Part shown: piece by piece, positions 8,057 to 15,459 of the stretch
How positions within the stretch are numbered: the first letter of the stretch is position 1
Layout: every line of letters starts with the position of its first letter
The notes under the pieces: generated by a model
The model's input: the letters and a program-made list of their open reading frames with translations, nothing else
Database searches by the model: none
Told to the model about the DNA's origin: nothing
DNA from: Acidimicrobiia bacterium
GTDB lineage: Bacteria > Actinomycetota > Acidimicrobiia > Acidimicrobiales > CAIXPF01
NCBI GenBank assembly: GCA_009377505.1
Contig: WHTX01000015.1
Location: 1-34,117, forward strand
Direction: 5' to 3'
Length of the DNA stretch: 34,117 nt
Translations under genes and position numbers: made by a program

Positions 8057-10642
8057 TCAGAACCAGGAGGGGCGAGGGGGAGGAGCCGAAGCCTGAGCTG
8101 CCGACGTCCGAGCGGCGGGCACTGTGGCTGGCCGCTCGTCGGGCCGGTCGCTCGGCGATGGCCGCAAGGGCACGTCGGCCGGCCGTGGGGGTGCGGGCGG
8201 GCTGGCCGGGCGCGAGGCCGCGTCGGCCGGTCGTGGGGCTGCGCCGGTCGCCGACGGGGAGCTGTCCGTGCCCTGGTCACCGTGGGTGGGGGGCGCGTTG
8301 GACCCCTGCTGGGCCGGGCGCGGGCGGCCGTTGTCGGCCAGGCGGGCAGCGGCTGCGCGCAGGCCGTCCTCGAGCACCTGTGCCGCCTGGGCAGCAGTGA
8401 ACCGTCGGGGAGCGAGCAGGACAGCCTCGGCCGGCTCCTCCTCGCCGCTGGTGTCGTCGCGGACGATCACCACGGCGAGCTGGGTGAAGTGCGAGGTGAT
8501 CACGCCGGACCTGGCCCGTCGGGAGTGTGTGGCGGGCAGGGAGGTGGCGCAGTCAGCGCCGGGGTAGCTGATCCTCGCCGTCGGGGTGGCGAAGGGGTGG
8601 CGGGGGAGCCGCCGCTTCAGGCTCCCTCCACCCGGGAGGTGGAACTGCGTCCGGTCGCCCTTGAGCGGTCGGAGGTCCTCCATGGCGACCTCCCCGTCGA
8701 GCGTCGCTGACGTTGGCCCGTCACGCCGCACGCGGGCGGGGACCGACACGGCGAGGAACTCCTCGGGCGAGGGGAGCCGGCTCTGCCGCCAGGTCAGGAG
8801 CCACAGGACCCCGAGGGGCACCAACACGCTGATTGCCGCCAGGCCCAGGGCTGCGAGCGTTGCCTTGGCCCGGTCCGGCGACCGGGCGAGGGCTAGGTCG
8901 TCGACCTCCAGCGCGCTCGTGCCGAGGTCGCGGGCCTCCTGCCCGTCGTCGAAGGTGGCGCTGTACCCGGTGCTGAAGCTGGCAGCACCGTTGCGCTGGT
9001 CGGTGAGCTCGAGCGTGGCGGGGACGAGGACCTCCGTCCCGGCGTCGAACGGTGCGCAGGCGTCCCGGGGCGCGTCAGCGCGGAGGCTCCCGATCGGAGC
9101 GCCGTTCTCGTCGAGGACGGCGGCCGGCCCGTCGCCGAGCACCACGCAGAAGCGGGCGCCGGGGATGGTGGCCCGCGCCGTGAAGACCAGTTCGCCGACG
9201 TGGCGGCCGGTGCCCTCGATCGACCGGGGCCCTCGCCAGGCGGCGGACGGTTGCGGGGGCAGGTCGGCGACGGCGAGGCTGCGGCTCACTGTCCCGAGTG
9301 CGGGGTCGCCGGTGATGGCGCCGCGGAACGTAGCCGTCGCCATCAGGTCGACGGAGGACCGGTCCCCTCCGGGGATGCTGGCGACCCAGACGTGGCGGTC
9401 CCCATCCCAGCTCGTGGGCACGGGAGCGCCTGACGCCGTGGCAACGAGGTCGACATCCTCGGGACCGAGCCCACCGCTGGTCGGCTCCTCTGGTCGAGCC
9501 ACCACGAGGTCGACGGTGTGGGTGGTCGAGCCCCGGTAGAGCTGAGGGCCCTCGAGCACCTGCGCGGCGGCGTCGAGGTCGACGAAGCAGGCCCGCAGGG
9601 GCGCGCTGGGCTGCACCACGAGCCTACCGCCGGCGTCGCGGACCTCAGCTGGGAGCTCCGTGTCCGTCGTGGGACCGGCGACCTGCAGTGGCGGGTGCGG
9701 TGGGGCGAGCGGCACGGTCGCCGTGGCGCCCGGCGGCAGCCGGAAGGCCACGCCAGCGATGGCGGCGACCGGCAAGGTGCCGTCCATCAGCCGGTTGCAG
9801 TCGACTTCGACGGCCCCGCTCGTCTCCTGGAACTGCCGGAAGAAGGAGTCGGCCAGCTGATCGGCAGAGCTGAGGACGTCCCGTTGCCCGCTGATAGAGC
9901 ACGGGCCGCCCGGTGTGAAGAGCGCCTGGAGCACGGGGTCGGCGTTCGTCCGCAGTTGCACCGTGCGGCTGTTCGGTGACCCGGTGCGCAGCTCGCTCAG
10001 CCGGGCGTCGAAGCCCGCGTTCCTCAGCTCCTCGGCCAGGGGCCGAGGGTTCACCGCGCTCGGGGGCGGAGGCCCGCAGACCAGCTGGGACAGCTCGTGG
10101 GTCACCGACCACGGGTCGGTCGTCGTCGAGTAGGCGGGCGAATCGCCGGCGTCGATGGTGGCGACGTCGTGCGCCCCGTCGGTGAACCAGACCAGGGTCT
10201 TGCACTCCTTGGGCGCGGCGATCGAGGCGAAATGGCTGGCGGCACCGCGCAGGGCGACGACGTAGTCGGTGTTCTGGCCGCCGTTACGTTGGTGGAATGC
10301 CTCGAGCTCGCCGCGCGCCGCGCCGGCGCCGGACGGCAGGTCGTAGCGGCCGTAGGGCTGGTACCTGCCATCGAAGCCTGCGATCGCCGCGCTGACCGCC
10401 CCCTCGCGCGGCGCCGATGTGGCGAGGAGGTCGATGAGCTGCTGGGAGGCGCTGACCCGCTCGCCTCCCGGGTCGGTCTGGCGGAGGCTGCCTGACTGGT
10501 CGAGCAGGAGCAGCACGTGGCGGACGTCGCAGCCTTGGGCGGTGGCGCCGGGCACCTCGGCGGCCGACGCGAGCGGTGTCGACAGGGCTGGGAGGATGGT
10601 GGTGCCGATGAGCAACGCCAGGAGCAGGGCGCCGCGCCTCAT
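8057..10642 (-). CDS. Secreted/membrane-anchored von Willebrand A domain protein
   Basis: The product has 861 residues. A signal peptide is visible (MRRG, hydrophobic core, ALSTPLASA at about 19-27). A VWA domain follows with a full MIDAS metal site: D48-x-S50-x-S52, T125 and D155 (FTDG). Residues ~280-580 look like beta-rich extracytoplasmic domains. A single TM segment lies at about 593-617, followed by a ~240-residue cytosolic tail whose last ~90 residues are rich in Pro, Ala and Ser. The frame is open 168 codons further upstream. I placed the start at ATG 10642 because a clean signal peptide begins there and it overlaps the preceding stop as ATGA. The topology (MIDAS outside, Pro-rich tail inside) fits a sensor or adhesin that talks to the cytosolic tubulin-like protein encoded next; that role is inferred. 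Confidence 0.9.
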   Translation of the reverse strand: MRRGALLLALLIGTTILPALSTPLASAAEVPGATAQGCDVRHVLLLLDQSGSLRQTDPGGERVSASQQLIDLLATSAPREGAVSAAIAGFDGRYQPYGRYDLPSGAGAARGELEAFHQRNGGQNTDYVVALRGAASHFASIAAPKECKTLVWFTDGAHDVATIDAGDSPAYSTTTDPWSVTHELSQLVCGPPPPSAVNPRPLAEELRNAGFDARLSELRTGSPNSRTVQLRTNADPVLQALFTPGGPCSISGQRDVLSSADQLADSFFRQFQETSGAVEVDCNRLMDGTLPVAAIAGVAFRLPPGATATVPLAPPHPPLQVAGPTTDTELPAEVRDAGGRLVVQPSAPLRACFVDLDAAAQVLEGPQLYRGSTTHTVDLVVARPEEPTSGGLGPEDVDLVATASGAPVPTSWDGDRHVWVASIPGGDRSSVDLMATATFRGAITGDPALGTVSRSLAVADLPPQPSAAWRGPRSIEGTGRHVGELVFTARATIPGARFCVVLGDGPAAVLDENGAPIGSLRADAPRDACAPFDAGTEVLVPATLELTDQRNGAASFSTGYSATFDDGQEARDLGTSALEVDDLALARSPDRAKATLAALGLAAISVLVPLGVLWLLTWRQSRLPSPEEFLAVSVPARVRRDGPTSATLDGEVAMEDLRPLKGDRTQFHLPGGGSLKRRLPRHPFATPTARISYPGADCATSLPATHSRRARSGVITSHFTQLAVVIVRDDTSGEEEPAEAVLLAPRRFTAAQAAQVLEDGLRAAAARLADNGRPRPAQQGSNAPPTHGDQGTDSSPSATGAAPRPADAASRPASPPAPPRPADVPLRPSPSDRPDERPATVPAARTSAAQASAPPPRPSWF

Positions 10643-11082
10643 TGGCGGGACCACGCTTCCGCCATCATCCAGCCGTGCCCACAGGCCGCTCCGACAGCGC
10701 AGAGCGCCATGACCGTGGCCACGACCGCCGGGCGCCAGCGCGGGATCACGTAGTCCGACCGGGTCGATCGCTTGACCTCTGCTGATCGGAACCAGGCGAA
10801 CATCCCGAGGGCGAGCCAGGCCCCGCTCAGCCAACCGATGACATTCAGCCGTGAGATCTCGCTGGCCGCCATGGTGTCGGTCCTCGCCAGGGGGAGCAGC
10901 GCCACCGCCGTCGCCGCGGCGACGAGGAGGGCGGCGAGCGGGACGAGCGGTGGTGTGGCTGACGAGGACGGGTCCTTGCCCGCAGCGAGGCCCGCCCAGC
11001 CGAGTGGCACCGGTGGGGCCGCTGCAGGGGTGCGCGGGGGCGGCGCCAGGCCGGGTGGTGAGATCGAGTTGGGAGACCCCAT
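10639..11082 (-). CDS. Small three-TM protein with Pro-rich N-terminus, first gene of the tubulin-like operon
   Basis: The product has 147 residues. The first ~45 are rich in Pro, Ala and Ser. Three hydrophobic segments follow: LVPLAALLVAAATAVALLPLA, LNVIGWLSGAWLALGMFAWF and AVVATVMALCAVGAACGHGW. The frame extends far upstream, but ATG 11082 has a strong Shine-Dalgarno sequence (GGAAGG, 6 nt upstream on the coding strand), and the extension is Arg-rich noise. Its TGA overlaps the ATG of the VWA gene (ATGA). It is probably the first gene of the leftward operon, with its promoter in the 11083-11327 gap shared with the divergent gene at 11328. The family is not recognised. Confidence 0.75.
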   Translation of the reverse strand: MGSPNSISPPGLAPPPRTPAAAPPVPLGWAGLAAGKDPSSSATPPLVPLAALLVAAATAVALLPLARTDTMAASEISRLNVIGWLSGAWLALGMFAWFRSAEVKRSTRSDYVIPRWRPAVVATVMALCAVGAACGHGWMMAEAWSRQ

Positions 11083-11207
11083 GGTTCCTTCCAGGGCGCC
11101 GACACGGCGAGGCCCGGCTGCCACGCCGGGGCGTCGTGCCGGGCACGAACGCGTCGTGCGGGCCCAGCGGCAGCTGCCTGTAGTCATCGGCGCGTCAGAT
11201 GGCTGCC

Positions 11208-11250
11208 TTAGGAGATGGCGATATCCGTCATCTACCTCATGGCCCAGCCG
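11208..11250 (+). repeat. Dispersed repeat L, copy 1
   Basis: A segment of about 43-48 bp beginning GGAGATGGCGATATCCGTCA is roughly 80% identical by eye to 24132-24178. Both copies lie just upstream of a second shared element. In copy 1 only 11 bases separate the two elements; in the other locus a complete nuclease gene lies between them. Confidence 0.55.
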
Positions 11251-11261
11251 AGTCGCCGGCT

Positions 11262-11300
11262 GTGAATGAGCCTGGGCCGATTCGTCGCGGAGCGGAACCA
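11262..11300 (+). repeat. Dispersed GCGGAACC element, copy 1
   Basis: The core 11279-11300 matches ATTCG..GC...GCGGAACC. The flank GAGCCTGGGC is shared with the copy at 25049-25086. Less extended copies lie at 23731-23752 and 28401-28423. All four are on the + strand and outside intact genes. This copy lies 27 nt before the start codon at 11328. Confidence 0.6.
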
Positions 11301-11327
11301 TCCTGGCCCGTCCCCACGCGCTGGCCC

Positions 11328-12320
11328 ATGACCATCCCGACGTCTCCGTGGGGCGCTCCGCCCGCGCCCTCCACGCCCCCCGACGGCGCGCTCCCGAGCG
11401 TGCCACCGCCACCGTCCTACAGCGCCTCGCCCCTGGTGCCCCCTCCGCCGCCGCTGCCCACCGGCAAGCGAAAGCGGCCGAAGTGGCACTGGGCGGCAGC
11501 CGGCGTGGCGGGGCTGGTCGCCATCGGGGCCATCGGCGCGGCCGCGAGCAGTGAGGAGGCAGAGCGCGTGGCTGCCGAGGACGTCGGCACGGTCGACGAG
11601 GCACCGGATGGCGAGGCACGGGCTGAGCAGGTGCCCACGAGCGAAGCACGGACTGCGCCAGCGCCGACCACGACCGCGGCACCCACGACGACAGCCGCCC
11701 CGACCACCACCGCGGCCCCGACGACGACCGCGGCCCCGACGACGACGACGACCATGGCTCCGCCGGTGTATGCCCAGTACAGCGGCACCGGGGCGAACGT
11801 CGTGGACGTGCCCGCCAGTTCGATGCCGCTCGTCGCCACGATCGCTCATGACGGCTCGAGCAACTTCGCCGTCTGGCTCAAGGACCTGAACGGCCAGAAC
11901 ATTGATCTCCTGGTCAACGAGATCGGCTCCTACGCCGGCACGAGCGAGATCTCCGTCGCCAACCACGACCAGGTCAAGGGTGGCGCGATTCTGGTGATCG
12001 AAGCTGACGGCAACTGGTCGGTGGACATGCACCCCCTCATCGACCAGCCGGTGTGGACGCCCTCCGCGCCGATCAGCGGCGTCGGCGCCCAGGTCCTGGT
12101 GGTCCCAGGCGGCGTGAACGCGCCTACCAGGGTGTCCATCTCGAGCGACGGTTCGGGCAACTTCGCTGTGTGGACCACATCGACCGGAGGGATCTTCCCT
12201 CGTGATCTGCTCGTCAACGAGATCGGCGCCTACAACGGCGTCCACCTGATCTCGAAGGGCACATTCGTCGTCACGATCCAGGCTGATCCCGGCTCGAACT
12301 GGGTCATCACGCCGGCCTGA
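11328..12320 (+). CDS. Membrane-anchored protein with Thr-Pro stalk and duplicated beta-rich domain
   Basis: The product has 330 residues. A Pro-rich N-terminus (1-45) ends in a basic patch (GKRKRPK), followed by a TM anchor (AAAGVAGLVAIGAIGAAAS, ~52-70), an acidic linker, a stalk of four PTTTAA hexapeptides plus PTTTTT, and two copies of a ~80-residue domain. Each copy carries DGS-x-NFAVW and DLLVNEIG-x-Y. The predicted topology is Pro-rich end inside and repeats outside. The frame is open further upstream, but I chose ATG 11328 because a decayed paralogous fragment at 25750-25852 aligns from just before this codon. It is read divergently from the tubulin-like operon and shares the Pro-rich, one-pass design of its proteins, so it may be a surface component. 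I do not know the domain family. Confidence 0.8.
   Translation: MTIPTSPWGAPPAPSTPPDGALPSVPPPPSYSASPLVPPPPPLPTGKRKRPKWHWAAAGVAGLVAIGAIGAAASSEEAERVAAEDVGTVDEAPDGEARAEQVPTSEARTAPAPTTTAAPTTTAAPTTTAAPTTTAAPTTTTTMAPPVYAQYSGTGANVVDVPASSMPLVATIAHDGSSNFAVWLKDLNGQNIDLLVNEIGSYAGTSEISVANHDQVKGGAILVIEADGNWSVDMHPLIDQPVWTPSAPISGVGAQVLVVPGGVNAPTRVSISSDGSGNFAVWTTSTGGIFPRDLLVNEIGAYNGVHLISKGTFVVTIQADPGSNWVITPA
11664..11753 (+). repeat. 18-bp tandem repeat encoding PTTTAA stalk
   Basis: Four imperfect 18-bp units encode PTTTAA, followed by a PTTTTT variant. The codons vary (ACC, ACG, ACA), so the repeat is maintained at protein level rather than being freshly expanded. Thr/Pro/Ala runs of this kind usually form extended, often glycosylated, spacers outside the cell. 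Confidence 0.85.
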
Positions 12321-12460
12321 CACCGAGCGCCCGGTGGGCCTCAGACGGTGACAGCTCGCCAGCGCTGCGGCTTATCGCGCTGATGATCCCATGTGGTTCC
12401 CTCCGGTGTCGGGACCGCCCGTGATCGGCGAACCTGGTGCAGCCCTTGAGATGAGAGCTG

Positions 12461-12485
12461 CCCGCCTGACCTTCGCTCGGGCGGG
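12461..12485 (+). terminator. Hairpin, possible terminator downstream of 11328-12320
   Basis: The arms CCCGCCTGA and TCGGGCGGG pair over 9 bp (one G-U) around a 7-nt loop. There is no T-tract, which is common in high-GC actinobacteria. It lies 140 bp after the stop at 12320 and before the start at 12557. Confidence 0.45.
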
Positions 12486-12556
12486 TCTTCGAGTAGAGGC
12501 GACTGCCTCAGCGCCTTTGCTCACCTCAAGGTGACAGCGAATCGGGTCGAACGAAC

Positions 12557-13927
12557 GTGGTGACCATCGGGCCGACGCTCTCGCCACCGCCGCCGCTTCC
12601 TCCGCCTCCGCCGCTCCCGTTGGCGGCCCCGTCGGGCCCGCCACGGCCCCAACCGCCGACGGGTGGCGGGTGGCGGTGGTTCCGGAGCCAGCCGATGTGG
12701 GTGCAGGTGGTGCTCGCGCTGATGGCGCCGCCGCTCCCCCTCCTGCTGCACACGCTCGGACGCGCCCCCCGCCAGCGCAAGGCTTGGTGGGCGCTGACGA
12801 TGTTCGCCACCCTCGCCTGGGCGGTGGTCGGCGCCGCCGCGGTCGGCTCGTCCCCCGAGGAGGGCACGGTGGCCGTGGATGCCGTCGCTGACGCGCCGAC
12901 GACGACGGTCGACCCGGTCACCCGGGCCATCGGCGACGGCTACGTCGCCCGTTGCAAGGACGGCGACTTCTCGAACAACCTCGACTTCGGCAAGACCTGC
13001 TCCGGCGGTGACGGGGTCGACACCTGGCTCGCCACCTACGGGCAGTGCCGGGACGAGTCCGTGATCATCATGGGCCCGGAGGCCAGCTGTGATGGCCACG
13101 GCGGCTTCCGCTACCTCCTCCCGGCGGGCTACGAGCCCACGGCGGCCACGTCGGACCTGGCCAAGTGCAAGAACGGCCTCTTCTCCGACAACAGCGACCT
13201 GGCGGCGGCCTGCAGCGCCAACGGCGGTGTCGACAGCTGGCTCGCTCCCTACGGGGAGTGCAGCGACGGCTCGTTCATCATCATGAGCAAGGACGCCTCG
13301 TGCGACGGCCGCGGCGGCTTCCGCGCCCTCGTCCCGGTCGACCAGGGGCCAACGGCACGGCCGGATGACGTCGCCAAATGCGCGAACGGCCTGTTCTCCG
13401 ACAACACCGACTTCGACAACACCTGCGGCGACAACGGCGGTGTCGAGAGCTGGCTCGCTCCCTACGGCGAGTGCAACAACGGCAAGGTCATCTCTATCGA
13501 CGAGGACGCGAGCTGTTCGGTGCACGGTGGGTTCAGGGTCCTCCGACCCGACTACGTCCCGCCCGTCACGACGACGACCGCCCCGCCGCCCCCCACGGCG
13601 CCTTCCCCCGATGCCACTGCGTTGTCCGGCAACGACGGCGTGGTCAGCGAGCTCGAGTGGATCGCGGCTGGCATCGTCCTGGAGAACCAGGGGCTGGGCT
13701 ACGCGACCACGATGATCGGGCTCGAGGACGCTCAGGAAATGGCGACGGCGATCTGCAGCGCCGCGCCGGCGATGTCCTCGCAGGAGTCCCTGATGTTCGC
13801 GCTCTACACCAGCGCGCGCGGCAGCGGGTTCTCGGGCTACGAGGCAGAGACCGTCGTCCCGGCGCTGGCAGGGGCGCTGATGGTGGCCGCGTGCGAGTCC
13901 GAGTTCGACCGGCTCGTCGGCGCCTGA
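12557..13927 (+). CDS. Membrane protein with three Cys-rich extracellular repeats
   Basis: The product has 456 residues. A Pro-rich N-terminus (1-38) is followed by two hydrophobic segments (~47-67 and ~77-98) and a Thr linker. Three ~60-residue repeats lie at 130-189, 201-260 and 271-331. Each has four Cys in constant spacing (for example C204, C219, C235, C249), with the motifs NGLFSDN, GGV-[DE]-SWLAPYGEC and ASC-x-x-[HR]-GGF. A PTTTT/Pro linker and a ~100-residue C-terminal helical domain with two Cys follow. The start at GTG 12557 is tentative; no good Shine-Dalgarno sequence is visible. Four Cys per repeat suggest disulfides or metal binding outside the cell. The third repeat is partly identical at DNA level to the start of this window. 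The C-terminal domain vaguely recalls DUF732 but is not assignable. Confidence 0.82.
   Translation: MVTIGPTLSPPPPLPPPPPLPLAAPSGPPRPQPPTGGGWRWFRSQPMWVQVVLALMAPPLPLLLHTLGRAPRQRKAWWALTMFATLAWAVVGAAAVGSSPEEGTVAVDAVADAPTTTVDPVTRAIGDGYVARCKDGDFSNNLDFGKTCSGGDGVDTWLATYGQCRDESVIIMGPEASCDGHGGFRYLLPAGYEPTAATSDLAKCKNGLFSDNSDLAAACSANGGVDSWLAPYGECSDGSFIIMSKDASCDGRGGFRALVPVDQGPTARPDDVAKCANGLFSDNTDFDNTCGDNGGVESWLAPYGECNNGKVISIDEDASCSVHGGFRVLRPDYVPPVTTTTAPPPPTAPSPDATALSGNDGVVSELEWIAAGIVLENQGLGYATTMIGLEDAQEMATAICSAAPAMSSQESLMFALYTSARGSGFSGYEAETVVPALAGALMVAACESEFDRLVGA
12944..13549 (+). repeat. Three tandem copies of the Cys-rich domain
   Basis: Units at 12944-13123, 13157-13336 and 13367-13549 encode homologous ~60-residue domains. 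Units 2 and 3 are also similar in DNA. A fourth unit, with 111 bases perfectly identical to 13384-13494, opens the window at base 1. Confidence 0.85.
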
Positions 13928-13929
13928 GG

Positions 13930-14247
13930 TCGCCGGCCACCGGCAGGGGTCTCCGCCCGAAGAACGACGCCGGCAGGTGTCGAGCCCGTCCCCGGACCAG
14001 CTCCCCCCGAGGTCCTCGATCGTCTCGAGCGCCCCCGTCCCCCCCGGTGACGGTCGTCGCGCTCGAAGTACAGGCCGAGCACCTGTCCGCTGGCCACGCT
14101 GCTCACCGCTCGCCCCGCGCCCGGTCGAAGGTGCCCTCGTGCAGCATCTGGGCCAACGCCCAGCGGCGGCTCGCCGGCCGCTCGTCGGGCCCGTCAGCCC
14201 CCGGCTCGATGCCCGGGTCCTGCTCCGGGTGGAGCTGGGACAGGGCC
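13930..14247 (-). pseudogene. Decayed fragment of a second six-TM protein gene
   Basis: Read on the - strand in changing frames, this stretch encodes pieces nearly identical to the C-terminal region of the 1648-4647 product. Examples are RWALAQMLHEGTFDRA (RWALARMLHEGTFDRA in the intact gene), VASGQVLGLYFERDD and HPEQDPGIEP. Several indels break the frame, and neither the 5' part nor the 3' end is present. It starts 3 bp after the stop of the Cys-repeat gene and ends abruptly near 14247 at a junction with unrelated sequence. It is a remnant of a duplicated tubulin-like gene cluster. Confidence 0.85.
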
Positions 14248-14612
14248 TGGTCTGGGCGAAGCGCGACACAGGCGACACCCTGTTCGCGCTGCCCAAGGGC
14301 CGGCGGAAGCTCGCCAACCTGTACCGCGACCCGCGGGCGACCGTCGTGATCTTCGACGCGGCCAACCCGTGTGAGAGCGCCCAGGTGCAGGGCACGGCCT
14401 CCATGGAGGACGAACCGGGCGGCATGATGATCGATGACCTGTCGCACATGATACGGGCGGGCGCTATCCCGGGTTCGCGGGGCCGGACCCGCGGTGGGCG
14501 ACCGATCACGGCCGACAAGGTCACGACCAGCTGGCCCGAACTCGTGAGCTCCCGGCCTTTGGCTGGAGCGGATCAGGGCCGGAGCGCCATGACCGCGGCG
14601 ACGGTGGCGTAG
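14248..14612 (+). pseudogene. N-terminally truncated pyridoxamine-5'-phosphate-oxidase-like fragment
   Basis: The + strand frame reads LVWAKRDTGDTLFALPKGRR, then KLANLYRDPRATVVIFDAANP, a V-x-GTAS turn, DDLSHMI and PITADKVTTSW. This is the order of strands seen in the small split-barrel F420/FMN-binding oxidoreductases. The N-terminal strand that normally precedes VW is missing. The sequence instead runs into the decayed - strand fragment at 13930-14247, so no start codon belongs to it. The frame stays open to TAG at 14612. It is a truncated gene joined at a rearrangement breakpoint near 14248. An intact relative lies at 18226-18696. Confidence 0.65.
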
Positions 14613-15459
14613 CCGCGCCATTCGAGGGAGGCGGCGGGGGCCGACGACGCGAACTCGACGGTCCAGCCGCCGTCGGGTTGCTGGCCGTCGGCGAGGCGGT
14701 CGAGCTCGGCGGCGACGACGTCCGCGGCGAACAACCGGCGGGCCGGGCCCTCCGCGCGGGGCGCGAGGTCGAGCGCTCGCAGCGCCTCGCCCGGGGCGCC
14801 GCCCTCGACGGGCACCACGCCGTCGGGCGGCAGCATCCGGGCCATCCCCTCCAGTAGGGCGGCCGCCCGGGCGTCGGCCTCGGCGACGACATCGAGGAAG
14901 CGGACGGCGAACAGCAGCTCGTAGGCGTGCGGAGCGCTGTCGAGCCCGGCGATGGCGTCGAGGCACCAGCTCGTCGCCCGGGCCAGCCACCGATGGCCGG
15001 CGACGCCCGGGTCGTGACGGGCGACCAACTGTGCGTTCGCCGCGACCTGGGCGGTCATCTGGAGCGACGACGTCGTCTGGTCGTCCCGAGCCACAGCGCC
15101 GCGCACCCGGCGGGGTCGGTGACCGGGAGGGTGAACGGCAGGCCGCCGTCGCCGAGGGTGTGCCGGTCGAGCCAGTCGCACAGCTCGACGGCGCGGGGCC
15201 CGGCCGCCGCCGGCGCGACGGCACCGACCTCGGCCAGCACCTCGAAAGCGTGCATCGCCCCGGTCGGCTGGCTCTCCGGGGACCGCAGGTCGGGCTCGAT
15301 GCCCCAGCCGTAGCCGCCGTCACCGTTGCGGTAGGCGTCGAGGGCGGCGAGGACCGCACCGGGGTCACCCCCGCCCAGCAGCAGCTCGAGTCGCCGCCGG
15401 TCGAGGGCCCGGCCGTGGCCGGCGAGGAACGAGACGGCGGCCGCGGTGTCGACGCTCAT
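14573..15459 (-). pseudogene. Frameshifted prenyltransferase/squalene-cyclase-repeat-like gene
   Basis: Translation from ATG 15459 gives MSVDTAAAVSFLAGHGR, then NGDGGYGWGIEPDL and GDGGLPFTLPVTDPAGCAALWL. At about 15080-15100 the sense continues in another frame with QTTSSLQMTAQVAANAQLVA and runs to the TGA at 14573-14575. Together this makes ~295 residues with GDGG-x-GWG and PDGGW motifs, as in alpha/alpha-barrel terpene cyclase or prenyltransferase beta-subunit repeats. A single indel, real or a sequencing error, separates the two halves. The start overlaps the stop of the upstream oxidoreductase gene (ATGA), so the two form an operon. Whether a functional protein is made cannot be told from the sequence. 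Confidence 0.75.

Larger units (their letters stand above)
11083..11327. promoter_or_regulatory. Divergent intergenic region between the tubulin-like operon and the stalk-protein gene
   Basis: This 245-bp gap separates two divergently read genes and must hold the promoter of the leftward operon and that of the + strand gene at 11328. I could not pick either promoter with confidence. It contains two short elements, 11208-11250 and 11262-11300, that recur at 24132-24178 and 25049-25086. No ORF here is convincing. Confidence 0.5.

Noticed and set aside
5409-8096. 895-residue open frame on the + strand antisense to the tubulin-like gene
   Set aside because: Arg/Gly/Val-rich composition without motifs, an antisense shadow of high-GC codon bias; the - strand frame has the tubulin signature and operon coupling.
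11664-11753. Short tandem units considered as a CRISPR-like or phase-variation repeat
   Set aside because: No spacers, and units of 18 bp with varied codons encode a regular Thr-Pro stalk.
12944-13549. DUF3761-like identity for the Cys-rich repeats
   Set aside because: Only the short C-x-x-HGG part is similar; Cys spacing and the SWLAPYGEC block do not fit well enough to assign.
12521-14524. 667-residue - strand frame across the Cys-repeat gene
   Set aside because: Mostly shadow of the + strand repeat gene; only its part inside 13930-14247 corresponds to a real, but decayed, coding remnant.
14612-15368. - strand frame across the prenyltransferase-like gene encoding Arg/Pro-rich sequence
   Set aside because: This is the wrong-frame reading; the two other frames together give the conserved protein.
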